From: Cliona cf. orientalis
Lineage: Eukaryota; Porifera; Demospongiae; Clionaida; Clionaidae
Reading direction: 5' to 3'
Assembly (NCBI GenBank): GCA_963930775.1
Contig: OZ005690.1
Location: 4,634,225-4,698,224, forward strand
Length of the DNA: 64,000 bases
Below the pieces are notes generated by a model. The model had not been told where the DNA came from. It made no database searches and was given only the letters and a program-made list of their open reading frames with translations. Position numbers and translations under genes: made by a program. Shown piece by piece: positions 1 to 11,725 of this stretch. Each line of letters begins with the position of its first letter. The stretch's first letter is position 1.

Positions 1-3000
1 GTGGATCGTGTGCAGCTACTTACAACTTCGATTGGCATTCACTTCCTTATTTTATCTCCTCTAAGGAAACTGGTTTTTCAATGGACATGTTGAAACGACT
101 AGATGCCGAAATTCTCATAGGTCAGCTCAGTTATAAGCAACGTGCTGATATCTACAATGAAGTACACAACTATGGCTGTGCTCAAGATCAACTGCCTTCT
201 AAGTATGTGAAAATAGTAGAACCATATATAGAGTATGCATGTTATAATATTATGTACCGTATAGCCGGAAATATCGGCGGGAATTAAATTTGGCGATTGA
301 GACCAAAATCGCTATTGCTAGAATATTAGCGGATTTAAATTTGGTGGTTCGGTACGAGATCGCCATACACATACATGTACATGTGTATATGCAAGTAGGA
401 AATTTTGGCGGAATTTAATTTGGCAGTTGTGATGTAGACCACCAAACAGCCAAATTTAATTCCCTGCCAATATTTCCGGCTATACGGTATTCCCTGGGGT
501 CGAGGAATTATGGTGTAGGTGTTAAAAAGCCTCCGTCCCCCCAGACATTATTTGCTAGTGAATAGTCTCCCTGGACAGTATTTATTTTTTTCACAGTGAA
601 TAGTGGCCCCCTTGCCCCGCCTACCTTGTCATGCAAAAATGTGCATGCGCTCAATCCAAATAGCAGACCTAAGTAATCCGAAGGTGTCAATCAGGTATCA
701 TTAATATTCTAAAATTTGATTACCGTCAAGGGCTGTAGGAGAAGAGGGCATACAATATCTTGAATAATAGCTAATAGGATAAATTTTAAATATGCATAGT
801 GCAGTCCAGACAATAGCTGTGTCAGAATCGATGTTATTTACAAACTACTGAAATTTACTAGGTACATGCCCCCTTCACCTTTGGGGTCTATAAATCCTTG
901 TAATTGTACACGAAAATTTATGCTAGGAGAACATTTTTACCGAGTTCGCCACCTGCTCTTATTTGTTAAAATTTTATCGCGTGACTTCTGTCCTGTGTGA
1001 ATGATTGCATAGAGGATATGGTGACCTTCACCACATTCTTTCCACCAATAATTCTACAATACAAAAGTATAATTGGGCTTGGCAAAATTTTATGTAGCAA
1101 AAATTTGCATGTATATGGTACCTACATGTACAGTAGGAGCATTCTAGCACGTCTAATGCTAGACAGAAGGAGATTGGAGGATGCCCATTTCCAGTATGCT
1201 ATACTAAAGGTTGCTTTATGGTATCCAAGCAGTTTCAAATTGACTGATCTCCCTCTCCATGGACCTACCAGAGAGACACTACTACATATGTCGGATTTAT
1301 ACTACGGAGCATTCATGAAGAAGTACTCAGGTAATAATATTATTTAATAATATTATATGTATGTACCGTACCCTTGCGAAAAAGGGCCCATGGGCGGTGC
1401 ACCTTACATTAGGCCAAGATTGGGGGATGGGGCGATATTCGAGGTATCAGTATCGCATTTATACGTGAAAGAGCGCCCAGGTAAGTTACCTATGCTAGCT
1501 TCCTAATTCGGCGGCTACCATTGATTTCAGCCTTATATTCAAGCGCAGTTACCACTGGGCGGCCGTGATACTTCACCGTGTGTTGTTGAGTACGATAGTT
1601 AGTGCTGAAACGTGGCATAAAGCTAGCTAGGCTTAGTTTTTACGGCTGTTTAGCACGTTATTTATCGAAATATTAGTCCTCACAAACCAGCCATTTGAGC
1701 TGCGTTTTCAAGGACAGCTACACATGGGCGTATAGCAGGAACTTGAGCCCAAAGTGGGGTGGGCCGACATTCCGTAGTGGGCCCTCTTTCGCGAGGGTAT
1801 GGTACATGTATATGTGTACGTGCTATACACACATTTGTATCAGAGTTCATGGTACAAGTGGCCTTGTCTGTGTGCATCCTTGCGATAGTGACACGTACAT
1901 ATATAACAATGCCGCATTAATAGTGCACAAAGATTGTATTCCATGCACTATAGGTCACAGATGCAGTGTTTCTGGTTGTGGAGAGACAATTGTCATAGAT
2001 GGCAACATGAAAAACCACAGGGATGTGTGTTTGGCAACAGAAGCTGGTTATGTTGAGTACCTTGGTCTCCCTGGGAGGGTGAAAACTGGCTGTGCAAACA
2101 CCCCAGACTTTAAGTCTAGATTCTGTTCCCTACATAAACCAACTGCTACAATCACTCGTCAAGAGAATGCAGATGTAGCCGATGCTCACGTGACAGGCAA
2201 TCAAGTTGGGGTAATACTTCATAAGAAGTCAACAAAGGCACAAACCTTCTATCATGTATGTAAACAAGACATACATACTTACATGAGGCATGAAGTATTA
2301 ATAATTATGTTTATGTACATGTAGGTTGCATGGCTAGGTCAGGATATTACTACAGCAACATGGGAACCGGAGACATCACTTCCTTCACAACTTGTTAGTG
2401 AGTATGAGTCTGGACTTTCTCGTGAGATATATGATATTACTCACTGTGGTGGTGGACAGACAGTACACACTATTGCAAGCAAAATCTCTGACGAGATACC
2501 CCCTCCCAAGCGACCAAGAGAAGATAACTGCCAACTGTCATCCACTTCATCAGGGTATGTACTGGTTATAGACTTGCTGTACATGAACATGTGGATCAAT
2601 GTTTCATCCCATATCCAGAGCTTTCTCTCTACCTGACACTGACACGGACACCAGTTTGAAATGTAATACCGAAAAAGATAAACAAGGACGCATTCATCAT
2701 CGTACTGCAGGTAAGTTTACGTATGCTTGATAATTGAAGCATAGTAGCAATACTATGCACTATAGCAATGATTACGTCACTACAAATGTAAGCATGCATA
2801 CATATGTATATACGAACAATCATATGTGTGGTCACTAACACAAGATTTTTTATAGGGGGTGGAATTTTAAGTAGGGCATGCTTACACATTAAAGTTTTGA
2901 AATTTACAACCTCTGGGATAGTTTCTGAGACCATATACACATTGTATCACTCTACAATAATAGTTTCAATTTTAAAGAGAGGGGATAGAAAATCCGTGTA

Positions 3001-4201
3001 TTAATCCCTGACTAAAGTAGTAAGTACAAATGAATTAGAATTATACCTTGCAATAATTAAATTTTGCAGGGATTGTTGCTGGAGTGTGGCCTTGCGGTAT
3101 TATCACATTTTTAGGTGAAATCTTCGGTAGTGAATCAAAGAGTCAGGTTTATGGATTGCTACATGCTTTTCTTCACGCTAATAAGGAATCAACTTCAGAT
3201 CTGCGTGAGTTACTGAAATGTATAATATTATTTAGTGTGGATTTCAAAGCATTATTAGATATTTAAGCAGTCAATCAAGCGAATCAGTCTGTGTTTGTAT
3301 ATTATTAATTTTAGTATTAATTTAATCAATATTTTAGGGGGGAAATGTCAGGGCACCCCTTCTAAATGAAACACCGACTGTGGATATAATAATCATACTA
3401 TGCGCCCTAAAATAATGCTAACGTTCTTCTCTAATACCGTAGGACGGGTTTTAATTGCGTATAGTTTAATAATTGCGATGGACGACCCCGTACCGCACTA
3501 TAGTATATGTGCACGTTTATGTTTGCGAATCTATTAATAATTGCGAAACGTAGAAAAACTCGCAATTCGCAATTAATAGATACTCGCAATTAAAACCCGA
3601 CCTACGGTACTTACACATCAAAATTATGTCATCATAATTAAATTTTGTCTACCCCTACTTACCATACTTGGAATACTGGCACTTATAAAATTAATATTGA
3701 TTTATTTGATACTGTAATTAGCCAAACTTAGAATGATAACTATCACCACATCACATGCACGCAGGGTGGAGAGTTAATAAAATTATATTATATTCAAACT
3801 ACAGGATTTGTTTGTTATGATGATGGGTGTCACCTCAAGAGATATGCTTCCCACAGTGATAGAAGAAAGTTGACACCTACCACTCTACGTTTGTCCTCCG
3901 CCATCTCCATTGTTGTAGATAAAATGCACTTTCGGGGACACACTGACAAGTGGTGCCAAGAGCATTGCAATCCATACAAATTTAATGAACTTAAAGAGGT
4001 AGGGATTAGCTAGTATGTAAATTGACAAAAGAATTGGTCAATGATATTTTTCTCATTATGTAGGTAGATACCGAAGTTTGCGAGCAAACTTTTTCATGGC
4101 TTTCCAGATATTCTAGGATAACTCAGCGTATGAACAGGCATCATTTTCTTTTTTATCTTCTTTATGTATGTGATTTGCATAATCAAAGAAGATGCCAATG
4201 A
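1..4201 (+). CDS. KDZ-transposase-like protein, 3' eight exons (5' partial)
   Basis: Eight exons join without a break: 1-232 (open from base 3), 1134-1330, 1954-2255, 2325-2554, 2619-2710, 3070-3204, 3805-3998 and 4064-4201 (TGA). Each intron is GT-AG and the phases match at every joint (2, 1, 0, 2, 1, 1, 0), so this is a gene model rather than scattered relics. Visible blocks are a C-rich segment (RCSVSGCGETIV...NHRDVC), a chromodomain-like end (ATWEPETSLP), a KRPRE basic stretch, VWPCGIITFLGE...GSESKSQVY, CYDDGCHLKRYASH, and the C-terminal VDTEVCEQTFSWLSRYSRIT...LLYVCDLHNQ. The last blocks resemble the Kyakuja-Dileera-Zisupton (KDZ) transposase family found in many invertebrate genomes. It could be a transposon gene or a domesticated copy. 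The family call is from memory and moderate; the exon structure is well supported. The 5' end lies outside the window. Confidence 0.6.
255..489. mobile_element. MITE with TACCGTA ends, in intron 1 of the KDZ-like gene
   Basis: About 40-bp terminal inverted repeats begin TACCGTATAGCCGGAAATAT and differ at only a few positions. The interior carries further copies of GGAATTAAATTTGGC-type sequence in both orientations. No coding capacity. The ends fit a TA target duplication (Tc1/mariner-like), but only the TIRs are direct evidence. Confidence 0.75.
490..1133. other. Intron remainder, nothing recognised
   Basis: AT-rich intronic sequence of the KDZ-like gene. I see no coding segment, RNA or clear repeat. 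The introns 1331-1953 and 2711-3069 are equally featureless. Confidence 0.5.
3435..3609. mobile_element. MITE with TACCGTA ends, in a KDZ-like gene intron
   Basis: The 25-bp terminal inverted repeats start TACCGTAGGACGGGTTTTAA and have one mismatch. The interior is made of inverted copies of AATTGCG and CTATTAAT motifs, so the single strand can fold almost end to end. It lies in the intron 3205-3804. Confidence 0.8.
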
Positions 4202-4325
4202 TTTTCCACTTGATTTGAAGTTATTTCGCTCTATACAATGTATCTTAATTATACATAATAATATTATTATATTATTATAACAGGCTGGTAGTAAATATTG
4301 CATTGTATGCCTATACTAGAAGTGT

Positions 4326-5008
4326 ATCCCAGGAATCCCGGGATACTCCGATATGGGGACCTTTGGTGCTACTTGTGTGTCTTGGACCTATCCCAAGTAT
4401 CCCAGGAATCCCGGGATACTCCGACATGGGGACCTTTGGTGCTACTTGTGTGTCTTGGACCTACCCCAAGTATCCCAGGAATCCTGGGATACTCCGACAT
4501 GGGGACCTTTGGTGCTACATATGTGTCTTGGACCTATCCCAAGTATCCCAGGAATCCCGGGATACTCCGACATGGGGACCTTTGGTGCTACTTGTGCATC
4601 TTGGACCTACCCCAAGTATCCCAGGAATCCCGGGATACTCCGACATGGGGACCTTTGGTGCTACTTGTGTGTCTTGGACCTACCCCAAGTATCCCAGGAA
4701 TCCCGGGATACTCCGACATGGGGACCTTTGGTGCTACATATGTGTCTTGGACCTATCCCAAGTATCCCAGGAATCCCGGGATACTCCGACATGGGGACCT
4801 TTGGTGCTACTTGTGCGTCTTGGACCTACCCCAAGTATCCCAGGAATCCCGGGATACTCCGACATGGGGACCTTTGGTGCTACTTGTGCGTCTTGGACCT
4901 ATCCCATGTATCCCAGGAATCCTGGGATACTCCGACATGGGGACCTTTGGTGCTATATGTGCGTCTTGGACCTATCCCAAGTATACCAGGAATCCCGGGA
5001 TACTCTGA
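4326..5008. repeat. 73-bp minisatellite, about 9.4 copies
   Basis: Copies start at 4326, 4399, 4472, 4545, 4618, 4691, 4764, 4837, 4910 and 4983, an exact 73-bp period, with few substitutions. Each unit carries a near-palindrome GTATCCC...GGGATAC (20 of 23 positions symmetric). Because 73 is not a multiple of three, all three plus-strand frames stay open and encode the same 73-residue cycle. This is expected of a repeat unit lacking stops and is not evidence of a gene. It begins about 100 bp after the KDZ-like gene's stop codon. Confidence 0.95.
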
Positions 5009-5044
5009 TATAATAATATTATGCATCCTTAGTGACATTGCCAC

Positions 5045-5345
5045 ATGTGTCCTATGTATCTTTGGCTTGGCACATGCATAGTATCTTATGGTACTTGGAC
5101 TGTCCATTCCATGTATTCCATGGAATATAGGAATATCCCAGGAAGTCCTATGTATCCTATGGTACTTGGACTACCAGTCCATGGCCATGGGGTATCACAA
5201 GAAGTCCTAGGCTTGGCAGGGGGCATATATGAGGCTTTGGGCTTGACACATAGTGTCTTATGGTACTTAGATAGCCTGTGGGGTATCCCAGGAAGTCCTG
5301 TGTATCTTAGGCTTGCCATATAGTACTTGGACAGTCTATGGGGCT
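5045..5345. repeat. Degenerate tail of the minisatellite
   Basis: Diverged repeats built from TATGGTACTTGGAC and ATCCCAGGAAGTCCT recur irregularly. They share wording with the 73-bp unit (TCCCAGGAA, CTTGGAC) and look like an older, decayed part of the same array. Confidence 0.6.
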
Positions 5346-6070
5346 ACTGGACATGTATGGCATCACTGCCCCCACAGGAGTGTATACAGACTCTCACTCT
5401 TCTCTTTATGACTGGTGCCCTCACTGATGGAATAATGTTATAATAATGCCACTCTGACTTTAATTTGGCCTATCGTCATTGCCTGGCTTGGCTGCCTCAT
5501 ACTGACAGAGTATAAGGACTAAGGGGATGCTGTACAGAAATTATTATGTGCATGTCCAATGTTCTTTTGCCAAAATTCAATGTTTTGAGAAAGCTCCTGG
5601 AATTTTCTAGACTCGTGTGTTCTCAGCAATATTTAATGAATATCACAAGGAGGTGCTTGTGTCTCAGAGATAATGTAATAATGCACTTCAGTGCACATAT
5701 GTGCGCATGCACATGAGTCTTACCATATGGAATAGAGTATTAGAGATCGGGAATTGGATTTGGGTTGGTACTACACATTTGGCGAGAGTTTGGAGGCAAG
5801 CTAGCTTTGATCATATCCGACTGAACGATCAGACGGTGAAAATCAGTTATGAGCCTGCTTCCCGATGCTACGCTCACTTGGAAGGCGCGACACACCTCAC
5901 CTTCAACTCAAAAGGGTACATCCACATTAATTTTTGTCTCATGAACAGGACCAAACGAAATCATGGCTAGCACAGAGATATGAAGTCCTACGACTGTTAT
6001 TCTGTTAGACCATGCAAAATTAATGTTCTGTTTCTCGTCCCCGCCCGCACGTACATCAAACACCCCGTAT
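5346..6070. other. Spacer, nothing firmly recognised
   Basis: Contains an 89-codon open frame at 5701-5970 (+) without a recognisable domain, signal peptide or splice context. I do not call it a gene. Confidence 0.4.
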
Positions 6071-6410
6071 GTACCGTATACATTCTAATTACGGCGCCAA
6101 AAAAATAATTTAGGACACAGTTTGGCACTTACAATTAATTAGAATGCAAAAATTACACTTATGTGTCTGGTGGCGCTTACTAATTAGAATGAAATTCTGG
6201 ACTTAACTTTTTTGTATGCTATCTGACGATTTCGAGGTGAGCTTTGGTGGCATAGTTCGTGTATTCGTTCTAATTTTAAGCGCCGCATAAATTAATTTAG
6301 CGCTGCAGCTGGCGCTATATTATTTAGAGTGATAATAATATTATAATTGTTGTTAACCTCCAAGTGGCACTTAAATTAGGGTGGTGCTGTAATTAGAATG
6401 TATACGGTAC
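6071..6410. mobile_element. MITE with perfect 22-bp TIRs
   Basis: The left end (6071-6092, GTACCGTATACATTCTAATT...) and right end (6389-6410) are perfect reverse complements over 22 bp. The interior repeats ATTCTAATT and GCGCC motifs in both orientations. It shares the terminal TACCGTATA with the elements at 255, 3435 and 51617 but not their interiors. Confidence 0.85.
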
Positions 6411-6930
6411 TTTTGATATTCGGATTTCGGCTGGATGACGTCTTGAAACCATGACTAATTAATGAATAATTAACCATTCTGGGGGTGTGTTCTCGTCGTT
6501 AGTCGCTCGAGGCCCGAGTGGATGCTCTACAAATGTAGAAAATTGACTGAATGCTCAGCGTCCTACCAACAATATTTGTTAGCAAAGATCATCAGTAACT
6601 GCTGTGATACTGTAAATGGAGCAGACATAGAACTAATCATTGTTGGTTGCCGTTTCAGCTTGTTAGCAATTAATGGGGGTGTGGTATCAAATATCAAAAT
6701 CATCCGTGTCCCTTATGTGCTTTGGAGTATCCTATAGGACGAGAAACGGAATATTTAATTTGTGTGGCCGTATATAAAGTAGTGCATAAACTAACGTAAT
6801 GATCTATTGACTGTACAGTCTGCACTATGAGCTCTCAAAAGCTGCCAGAATCTTGGAGTGATGGTCAACAAGTGACGACCGTTTACCTCACCCATAAATC
6901 AATCCCATGTTGTTTGTTATCTTCCCCCAG
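6411..6930. other. Spacer, nothing recognised
   Basis: No supported coding segment. A 71-codon frame (6522-6737, +) has no recognisable similarity. Confidence 0.4.
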
Positions 6931-7146
6931 GCACATAGTGATGTGTGGCATTGACTGTGATGTGCGTGCATTTGTTAGACTTGAAGATGACGATGTTTCT
7001 GAGTTCTCAGTCTCCTCCTCCAAACTCACTGCCCTCGTCTGCTACACAGCACCTGCAGCTGCTGAGCAGTAGGAGGAGGAGGGGGCGGGGCTGATATAGT
7101 TGCCGTGGCAATGGATGACAACACTGTCCAGGCATTCACTGCTAAT
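6931..7146 (+). pseudogene. WDHD1/AND-1-like WD40 exon relic
   Basis: A pyrimidine-rich acceptor (CTTCCCCCAG) precedes an open segment reading HIVMCGIDCDVRAF...LEDDD, then SKLTALV. After a frame change it reads VAMDDNTVQAFTAN up to a GTAAGC donor at 7147. The order matches the first WD40 blade of WDHD1/AND-1 (a replisome adaptor): ...CGSDGDVR...DDDD, then ...KLVTAV...NNTIQ. A GGAGGAGG low-complexity tract and in-frame stop separate the halves, and no flanking WDHD1 exons are visible. I read it as a captured exon or relic. It might also be an undetected gene part with a sequence error. Confidence 0.35.
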
Positions 7147-7914
7147 GTAAGCCAGTAATAATCTTTGCTCTATACAGAGTAATACCATACACATGCATGA
7201 AGATAATACTAGGGACGCGCGAGAGACCCGTTTTGATGAATGCATAATTTTTTTGTAATTATTCATCATTCGACTAATGTCGCTTCAGGGTATTTAATTT
7301 TTCTTTGAGTTAAATTTAATAATAGGAAATCACACAAGTTAGTCATTATTCTAGTTCATTAAGTTAATCACTTAAGCGTTCACATTAATTTTGGTAAGTG
7401 GAACCAATCCCACCATACTTAATATTGGAGTAAGTAACGTAGGCGTTTGAATACTGGTTCTTGACTTGATCAGGCACACCGGATAAGGTAGAGCAAGTGC
7501 CCCTAGTCACTCCTGGGGCACTTGGTGACTTGTCAGGTGGGTAGCTCGAGTCAAGCCAAAGCATGTGAACTGAGTGATCATCCCAGAGGCTCATCACAAG
7601 CACCATGCCACGCTCTAGTGACCCACCCATTGCCTTATTGCCTCCTCGCTTCTCATAATCGTTCGGATCCCTAAACGCTTGCTTCTGAGCATTGCATAAG
7701 TTGTCGGTGATCGAGTTGAACTGCTGACCTCCAACTGTCACATTGTTGCTATTTATAACTTTCCCATTCTGGAACCACAAGCGCCTTATTTCAGAGAGAT
7801 CTCCATTGTCTGCTCCATCTGATGTAATGAATTGTGTAACTACCGTATACATAAAAGTCTTGGTAATGTCGATGGTAAAGTTGGCTGCAGGACCAAATGA
7901 ATGTACTTGAGTGC

Positions 7915-8848
7915 AGAACCCTCACCGCTACATGTATGCATGCATATGACTCATGCGCGTGTATAGCATGGCTCACTGTGTATGCTTGTTCAATATCAGG
8001 AATACTACATACCCTTCACCTGCATGAACATGTTTATGCAGAGGGGTAGGAACATGCAGGGGGGCAGGGGGGGGGGGGCATAGCCCCTCCATTTATTGAG
8101 TCTGAATTTCTTATGCTAATTAGCTAATTTAGGAATTCATAATGGCTTGTGTAATTAAAAGTGCAAGTTCGAAAGTTTTCATCATCAAATACCAATTTTT
8201 CCTTGTGTATTTTATATCATGCATTGTTGAAGTAAATTTTCATACTGCCTGAACGAGCCTAATTACACAGTTCAAATTTTAGTCCCCATAATGCCTCAGA
8301 AAGCATCTGGTAATACCGAAAATCTCAGAATTTTCTGGGAGAGCATGCCCCAGACCCCCCTAGGAGAGCTAAAAGCAGCAGGGGCCTTCGGCTCCAACCT
8401 ATTCTGCATCTGTTTGTATGTTTGTATGCCCCCCCCCCCCCCCCCCCCCCCACTTTTTTTACTGCTTCCTACCCCTCTGTTATGGTACTGTCAAGTCCCT
8501 TTAGAGTCAGTGCATGATCTGGGAGTAGGGGGAAGGCACCTGGCTATGTCACTATACAAACTGAAAACCTCTGTGACTACCTAAACTGAATTATGCACTT
8601 GAGAACCACAGCCTGTTTACACTGTCACTGCATTGACAACTGATCAGCAAGGCACAAAATTGTAATCGGTAATGTACCTGAGGTAAGAGCAACATGACCA
8701 CTATTCCTTTATGTCTGGTATGACTTGAATGAGTACTTTCTTTCAGACGACCCTTACCATTTAGCAAAGGAAGGTTGCGATGGACGGACGGACAAAAATC
8801 GCCAAACGATTGCAGTAACCCCTCCACCTATGCTTTACGGTGAGGGTT
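7915..8848. mobile_element. Insertion in GH7 pseudogene 1 with AACCCTCACCG termini
   Basis: The GH7 reading is interrupted just before 7915 and resumes at about 8849. The insert starts AACCCTCACCG and ends with its reverse complement CGGTGAGGGTT, an 11-bp TIR. It contains a second, nested element (8039-8479). No transposase is visible. Confidence 0.65.
8039..8479. mobile_element. CANAGGNGTAGGAA-family MITE
   Basis: Perfect 14-bp TIRs CAGAGGGGTAGGAA (8039-8052 and 8466-8479) are flanked by the 5-bp direct repeat TTATG. A G-run lies just inside the left end and a long C-run near the right end, so the ends can pair strongly. It is nested in the larger insertion. Confidence 0.85.
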
Positions 8849-9559
8849 AAAAGGGACTTGTTTCCCAAGCAGTAAGGGTTGAAGTCACAACCATCCTTGT
8901 CACAGATTCCATTGTGCTTCTGATCTGCATCCGTGTCACCACACTGTGTCCCTTCGCAGGGGGTCTGACCTTGAATTGTGCAAACATGCGACGTATATAA
9001 GCAGTGGAAATACTATTCAGTGCTCTCCCAGATGTCCATTTCGTTGCAGTAGGTACCGTAGTTTCAACTCCACTGTTGAGTCTTGTCTGAACTGCTTGGT
9101 TTCCAGCCCTCACAACTGGCCTCTCCATTGATGAATTTCAGGTCATGAGGGCATTGGGCATCGCAGTAGCCTGTGCCATATTTTGCACCACACTTGTTTC
9201 CTGGATATTTGCTCATTCCTCCATCAGCGTCCGTTTCAGCAAAGTATGGGCACCATTGAGTCCACAGGGCAAGTTTAAGACATTCACGTTGAACATGAAT
9301 TCCTTATTCTTGAGCTTAAACATCGAGTATTCAGTCTCCGAGTCCAGAAGGTAAAGCCTTGATCCAATGTTATTAGGTAGAGTAATGGACCATGTGACAC
9401 AAATTTTAGCTTAATAGATGAGCCACTTGCAATCACTCCATAAGTCTCTTGATACCTGCAGCTAGCTATATCTCGAGAGTCCCACTGAACTGAACGTGAT
9501 GCGTTGAATGAAGACATCCTATCTACATACTGGATTCGCACTTGACATGCTGAGCCCGA

Positions 9560-9835
9560 GGCTAGATCCCATCACTCACTGCATAGCTACACCCTCAGGA
9601 TCCGCATACTTTGATTTCAGGTTATGGGACCGTCTGAAGACCCCAGAATGCATGTGCAGGACGTGAGCTCATATAGAAACTGGTAGGAACAGTCATTGAG
9701 CTCAGAACACTCAAAGTTGAAATCCAATGAAATATGGTTGGACAGCTGCAGAGCTCTATCTGCGGCTATAGGAGGGGAACTGGTTGAATACTAACATGCA
9801 ATCAGTTCTATGAAGTGAAAAACAGTAGCTGTGTA
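9560..9835 (-). pseudogene. Duplicated cysteine-containing exon fragment, copy 1
   Basis: Nearly the same sequence recurs at 20740-20865 plus 21532-21720, again just after a truncated GH7 copy. On the minus strand the better-preserved second copy reads NFECSGSESELNDC, which resembles the C-terminal part of an SRCR domain (CxGxExxLxDC). The assignment is weak. The duplication itself is clear. Confidence 0.45.
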
Positions 9836-10189
9836 CATAGGCGTAGGAACCGGGGGGGGGGGGGGGGGGGGGGGGGGGCTGTAGCCCCCCCAATATTCTA
9901 GGAAGGGGGGCAGAGCCCCCATTGTTCTCCAGCCCAGTATTGCTACAACACAGATTTTTAAACATTTACCAGGCCTGATTATGAGTAAATGTGCCTCAAT
10001 AGCTGCCAAATCTATTCTACTCGACTTACAGTTAATTTTTTCACCGAGAAACTCGTGATAGCAGCCTCGATCGTGCAAAAACGGGCGTGGTTTAACATGA
10101 AGTGGGCGTGGTCGTAAAATTTTCGCGCGCGCTTCGCGCGTAATTGGATATTCAGCCCCTCCAAACTTCAATATCTTCCTACGCGTATG
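9836..10189. mobile_element. CANAGGNGTAGGAA-family MITE
   Basis: Termini CATAGGCGTAGGAA (left) and its near-reverse complement TTCCTACGCGTATG (right) are flanked by the 5-bp direct repeat GTGTA. Inside are a long G-run, a GGGCTGTAGCCCCCCC hairpin, CACGCCC-type boxes and a GCGCGCTTCGCGCG palindrome also seen in the 52.5-kb copy. Confidence 0.85.
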
Positions 10190-11725
10190 GTGTATACATG
10201 TATTCAATATGTAATTATTCATGCAAGGCGTATTGAGCCATTGAACAAAATACACACATTGCTGGATATTATATAGCTCTCATTCGGAGGAATCTATATT
10301 GACACCTCAACCTTAAGAATCAGGATTATCACCTTTGCACCATAAAAATTTAATTATCGTTGGTCATAATTATAATTGCATGGCTACACACTCTTGCTAA
10401 ACAAATTTTTGTGGCAACAGTATGGTTAATAATACTATTATGCATGTCCTAGTTGGGGTGCATAAGATGTTGTGGACTACCAAATGAGAAGCAGAACTTG
10501 TAATTCTGGACCAACCAACTCAGTCTGGAGGAATCGGATCCCTCAAGAACCTCACTAGTACTGACTCGATCAGAGTGTCCACTTGCCAGTTATGGCCTTT
10601 GGAGCAGCTGATAAAATTAGCTAATAGAAGGAGAAGTATGCTTCATTCACCATTGAACAAGAAATTCCACAATGTTGTAGATAAAGATAGAGCACTAGCT
10701 GCACCCCTCCCAGAGGGAAACAGTGACATTGCTCCAAATTAGAGTACATAGTACAATGTTGGCGCTATAGGCATTAATTATCACTCTCAGACTGATGTTT
10801 ACTTCGGATCATGATAGCTATACATGTACAGTTGTAGCTACTCTTGATGTAAAAATTAAATGTATTAAAATGGAGAGAAGGCAACTCTAGCACTAAGCAC
10901 CCAAAGACCACAGTAAATAGCCACCCTACTACTCAGGTAAGGGCCGTTGTACATTGGGCGTATTCATTCAAAGTGAAATGGGGATACAGTGGAACCTCTT
11001 ATAACGGACACTCCCAGTAGCGGACACCTCCATCTAACAGACATCCGGCCTTTGCACCAGCCAATCATCCTATATGTATACTGACCTGAACCCCCGAATA
11101 TAGGGGACACACAGTGCACATGAATAGAAGAGCCAAAAATCTATAAGCCCTTCAGTTCTAGATATGGTCTGTACCCACAGGCTGTATCTAGCCTCCCGGA
11201 GTCAATGTGACTTAGCAGACTATATAACTATCATTCAGTGTATTGAAGTTAATATCCCACGTAAGGACATTTGTATAATAAAATAGCTGTAACAATTGGT
11301 CAGAGTGGGAGCAGTTGATCCATAGAAGGATGCAATTGATGTAGGTGCATATTATGGGTCAAACTATTATGTATAGGATGTATACCTAGCTAGCTACAAG
11401 AAATATCTCTATATATATCCCATCTTTTGAATCATTATAATTATTTTGTCAGCTAACAGTATTAGTTTAATTTCACTTCATGTGTGGATATGCAAATGTA
11501 CCAGAAAATGTTTTGCATTGGAGTTTGGGAGTTCAAATTTGCTATAACAATAACCTAAGTGAAAACATGCACTAAGTTATTTGGGAATACTGTATGGTGT
11601 CCCAAAAAAGCAGATAGTAAAGCTAATAGAAAAGAGATGAAAACAGGTTCTTATCAGCGATAAAAAGGTGTTCGCATCAAGCTTAAGTGTGCAGTGCTAT
11701 TAGCTGTAAGTATCAAGTAGGAAAC
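10190..11725. other. Spacer with a pogo/Tigger-like TIR relic
   Basis: At about 10988 the sequence CAGTGGAACCTCTTATAACG, followed by GGACAC-type repeats, resembles the termini of pogo/Tigger DNA transposons. No matching second end or transposase is visible. The segment directly upstream of gene A (from about 11450) parallels the segment upstream of gene B (from about 22480), consistent with the tandem duplication. Confidence 0.45.

Larger units (their letters stand above)
7385..9500 (-). pseudogene. GH7 cellobiohydrolase pseudogene copy 1
   Basis: Homologous to the intact GH7 genes at 26.8 and 29.3 kb. The C-terminal third (7385-7895) is still open and has the conserved [11 protein letters not shown] and GVTRGTC blocks. 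The middle resumes at about 8849 and runs to about 9440. In between sits a foreign insertion (7915-8848). The catalytic block reads EMDIWES then runs into a stop at about 9038, and the frame shifts more than once. The first 95 or so residues are absent. Homology ends at the codons for the DYQGTYG region, at exactly the same point as in copy 2, so the truncation predates the duplication of the two copies. It cannot encode an enzyme. Confidence 0.9.

Noticed and set aside
1695..2324. A 209-codon single open frame (+)
   Set aside because: Only 1954-2255 fits the spliced KDZ-like gene; the ends are intron read-through.
4298..5081. Three overlapping 236-242-codon frames (+)
   Set aside because: They read the same 73-bp repeat in three phases; no promoter, start context or non-repeat coding sequence supports a protein.
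7042..7269. Minus-strand 75-codon frame
   Set aside because: Shadow of the WDHD1-like exon and its low-complexity tract.
8291..8584. Frame with a proline-rich stretch (+)
   Set aside because: The prolines come from the C-run of a MITE.
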